A DNA stretch of 6,074 nucleotides, taken from positions 62,426 through 68,499 of the forward strand of contig NZ_MLQS01000027.1 of the NCBI RefSeq assembly GCF_001866055.1. The letters run 5' to 3'. The stretch comes from Anaerobacillus alkalidiazotrophicus. GTDB taxonomy: Bacteria; Bacillota; Bacilli; Bacillales_H; Anaerobacillaceae. Made by a program: the position numbers and the translations under genes. The number at the start of each line of letters is the position of its first letter. The first letter of the stretch is position 1. The notes below the pieces were generated by a model. It did not search any database, was not told where the DNA came from, and worked only from the letters and a program-made list of their open reading frames with translations. Below are positions 5,385-6,074 of the stretch, one piece after another.

Positions 5385-5762
5385 ATGCCATTAAGGATAA
5401 TGAAATTATATGTTTCTGCAACAACAGAAACCGATGTAGCACCTGATGTTACTCGCTTTTTCTATGAAACAGAAGCCAATATTACAAATACTACTTTAAG
5501 TATTGATGCTGCTGACTTTGAAGATGATACTGGCGCTGCAGCAACAGCCCTCCCAGAATTAGCTACTGATAACTCTTACTACAATGTATATATAAACGGT
5601 GTATTACAAATGGAAGGTATTAGTTCATATACGGCTGGTGCTACTGCAACAGGTAAACTAGAAATTACTGTCGGTGAGAATGAAACTATTCCTACAGGCA
5701 CACCAATTGTCCTAGAAGTTACAAACTTTGCTCCAGATTCTGAGACAACAGTTACTACGTAA
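5385..5762 (+). CDS. Single-domain DUF4183 protein, putative spore surface subunit
   Basis: This 125-residue protein is rich in Thr, Ala and Ser, contains no Cys, and has no signal peptide or membrane segment. The N-terminal part has LRIMKLYVSATTETD (3-17) and VTRFFYETEANI (22-33). The DUF4183-type core spans about 62-115, with NSYYNVYINGVLQMEGISSY (63-82) and IPTGTPIVLEV (102-112). That core lines up with the INGV(L/I)QP and DIPxxGTPI elements of the neighbouring three-repeat protein. Short proteins of this type are common and often multicopy in Bacillus genomes; a coat or exosporium location is inferred from context. The start at 5385 is preceded by GAAAGG (5370-5375) at 9 nt. A second ATG at residue 6 has poorer spacing to an AAGGA. 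The gene lies 110 nt after the three-repeat gene and just before an IS1182-type element. Confidence 0.8.
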   Translation: MPLRIMKLYVSATTETDVAPDVTRFFYETEANITNTTLSIDAADFEDDTGAAATALPELATDNSYYNVYINGVLQMEGISSYTAGATATGKLEITVGENETIPTGTPIVLEVTNFAPDSETTVTT

Positions 5763-5819
5763 TTATTAATAAATAAGAAAAAAACAAACCCTAGAGAGTT
5801 GTTATCTACGTAAATAATT
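5751..5819 (+). repeat. Near-direct repeat flanking the end of the DUF4183 gene
   Basis: GTTACTACGTAATTATT (5751-5767, covering the stop codon) recurs 50 nt later as GTTATCTACGTAAATAATT (5801-5819). The second copy has extra bases, and both copies contain CTACGTAA. The second copy ends 6 nt before the IS1182-type terminal sequence. It may reflect a small duplication near the insertion site or may be chance in AT-rich DNA. Confidence 0.45.
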
Positions 5820-5856
5820 TAGAAAGGGCTGGGACAAAACCACCTCTTAGATGAAA

Positions 5857-5899
5857 AAAGCCGGTGAAATTTTACGACGAGTAAAATTTCACCGGCTTT
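5857..5899. terminator. 19-bp perfect palindrome within the IS1182 end, likely transcription insulator
   Basis: AAAGCCGGTGAAATTTTAC (5857-5875) and its exact complement (5881-5899) surround a GACGA loop. A T-rich stretch (GATTATTTTTA) follows on the plus strand and A-rich sequence precedes it, so it could terminate in both directions. It would stop readthrough from the DUF4183 genes into the transposase and doubles as the only clear terminator for those genes. Confidence 0.8.
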
Positions 5900-5979
5900 G
5901 ATTATTTTTAATAAAAATAAGGACCACTTCTGATAAAATAAAGTTACCATACCAAATTTCAACAGAAAGAAGGGTCCTT

Positions 5980-6074
5980 ATGTTTAAAGATTATAACATG
6001 AACCAATTAGTTTTGCCTTTAGATTTAGAAGTAAAATTACAAAAAAATGATATTGCCTTCCATGTCCACCATTT
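5980..6074 (+). CDS. IS1182-family transposase, N-terminal 31 residues (partial)
   Basis: The frame from ATG 5980 reads MFKDYNMNQLVLPLDLEV, then KLQKNDIAFHVHH, and runs off the window in frame. The DYNMNQLVLPLDLE opening and the AFHVHH segment are typical of IS1182-type DDE transposases of Bacillaceae and staphylococci, which are usually about 450-570 residues. GAAGGG at 5969-5974 lies 5 nt before the ATG. The catalytic residues are out of view, so whether the gene is intact cannot be judged. Confidence 0.9.
   Translation, partial: MFKDYNMNQLVLPLDLEVKLQKNDIAFHVHH

Larger units (their letters stand above)
5826..6074 (+). mobile_element. IS1182-family element, left end, truncated by window end
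   Basis: GGGCTGGGACAAAAC at 5826-5840 resembles the terminal sequence of Gram-positive IS1182-type elements. It is followed by a long palindrome and then a transposase start. The right terminal repeat is outside the window, so the inverted repeat and any target duplication cannot be confirmed. Confidence 0.8.

Noticed and set aside
1..6074. Composite transposon carrying the coat genes between two insertion sequences
   Set aside because: The two elements belong to unrelated families (IS200/IS605 and IS1182) with different mechanisms, so they cannot act as a pair of ends.

Overview
The window is AT-rich DNA from a low-GC, endospore-forming Firmicute, most likely a member of the Bacillaceae. 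The evidence is a CotS-family spore coat gene overlapping a CotSA-like glycosyltransferase, DUF4183 proteins, strong AGGAGG-type ribosome binding sites and promoters resembling those of the mother-cell sigma factor SigK. The genus cannot be fixed from this sequence.

Layout. Positions 1 to about 300 hold the 5' end of an IS200/IS605-type element. It carries a truncated tnpA on the minus strand, a start-codon-occluding hairpin and the subterminal hairpin of its left end. Positions 330-3022 hold a two-gene minus-strand operon: a CotS-type kinase-fold coat protein (1919-3022), then a GT4 glycosyltransferase (330-1922) that overlaps it by ATGA. The glycosyltransferase has an unusual 150-residue tail, first acidic and then polybasic. 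Positions 3023-3276 are a divergent promoter region. A plus-strand gene at 3277-3648 encodes a YusW-like protein with an almost pure Asp/Glu tail. A terminator hairpin follows at 3687-3735. Next come a 452-residue protein with three 91-residue DUF4183 repeats (3916-5274) and a single-domain DUF4183 protein (5385-5762). From about 5826 to the window end lies the left end of an IS1182-type element, with its terminal sequence, a 19-bp perfect hairpin and the first 31 codons of its transposase.

How the genes fit together. Between the two insertion sequences every gene looks like part of a late-sporulation, spore-surface locus. CotS and CotSA are known neighbours in Bacillus subtilis and reside in the coat. 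DUF4183 proteins are common in Bacillus and are suspected coat or exosporium components. Three start regions carry SigK-like boxes; the two on the plus strand share the same arrangement (AC, 16 nt, CATANNNTA). The most interesting hypothesis is a surface-assembly module that combines a glycosyltransferase with a charged tail, a kinase-fold partner, a polyacidic protein and repeated beta-type DUF4183 building blocks. The homologies rest on motif recognition by eye, and the shared function is inference.
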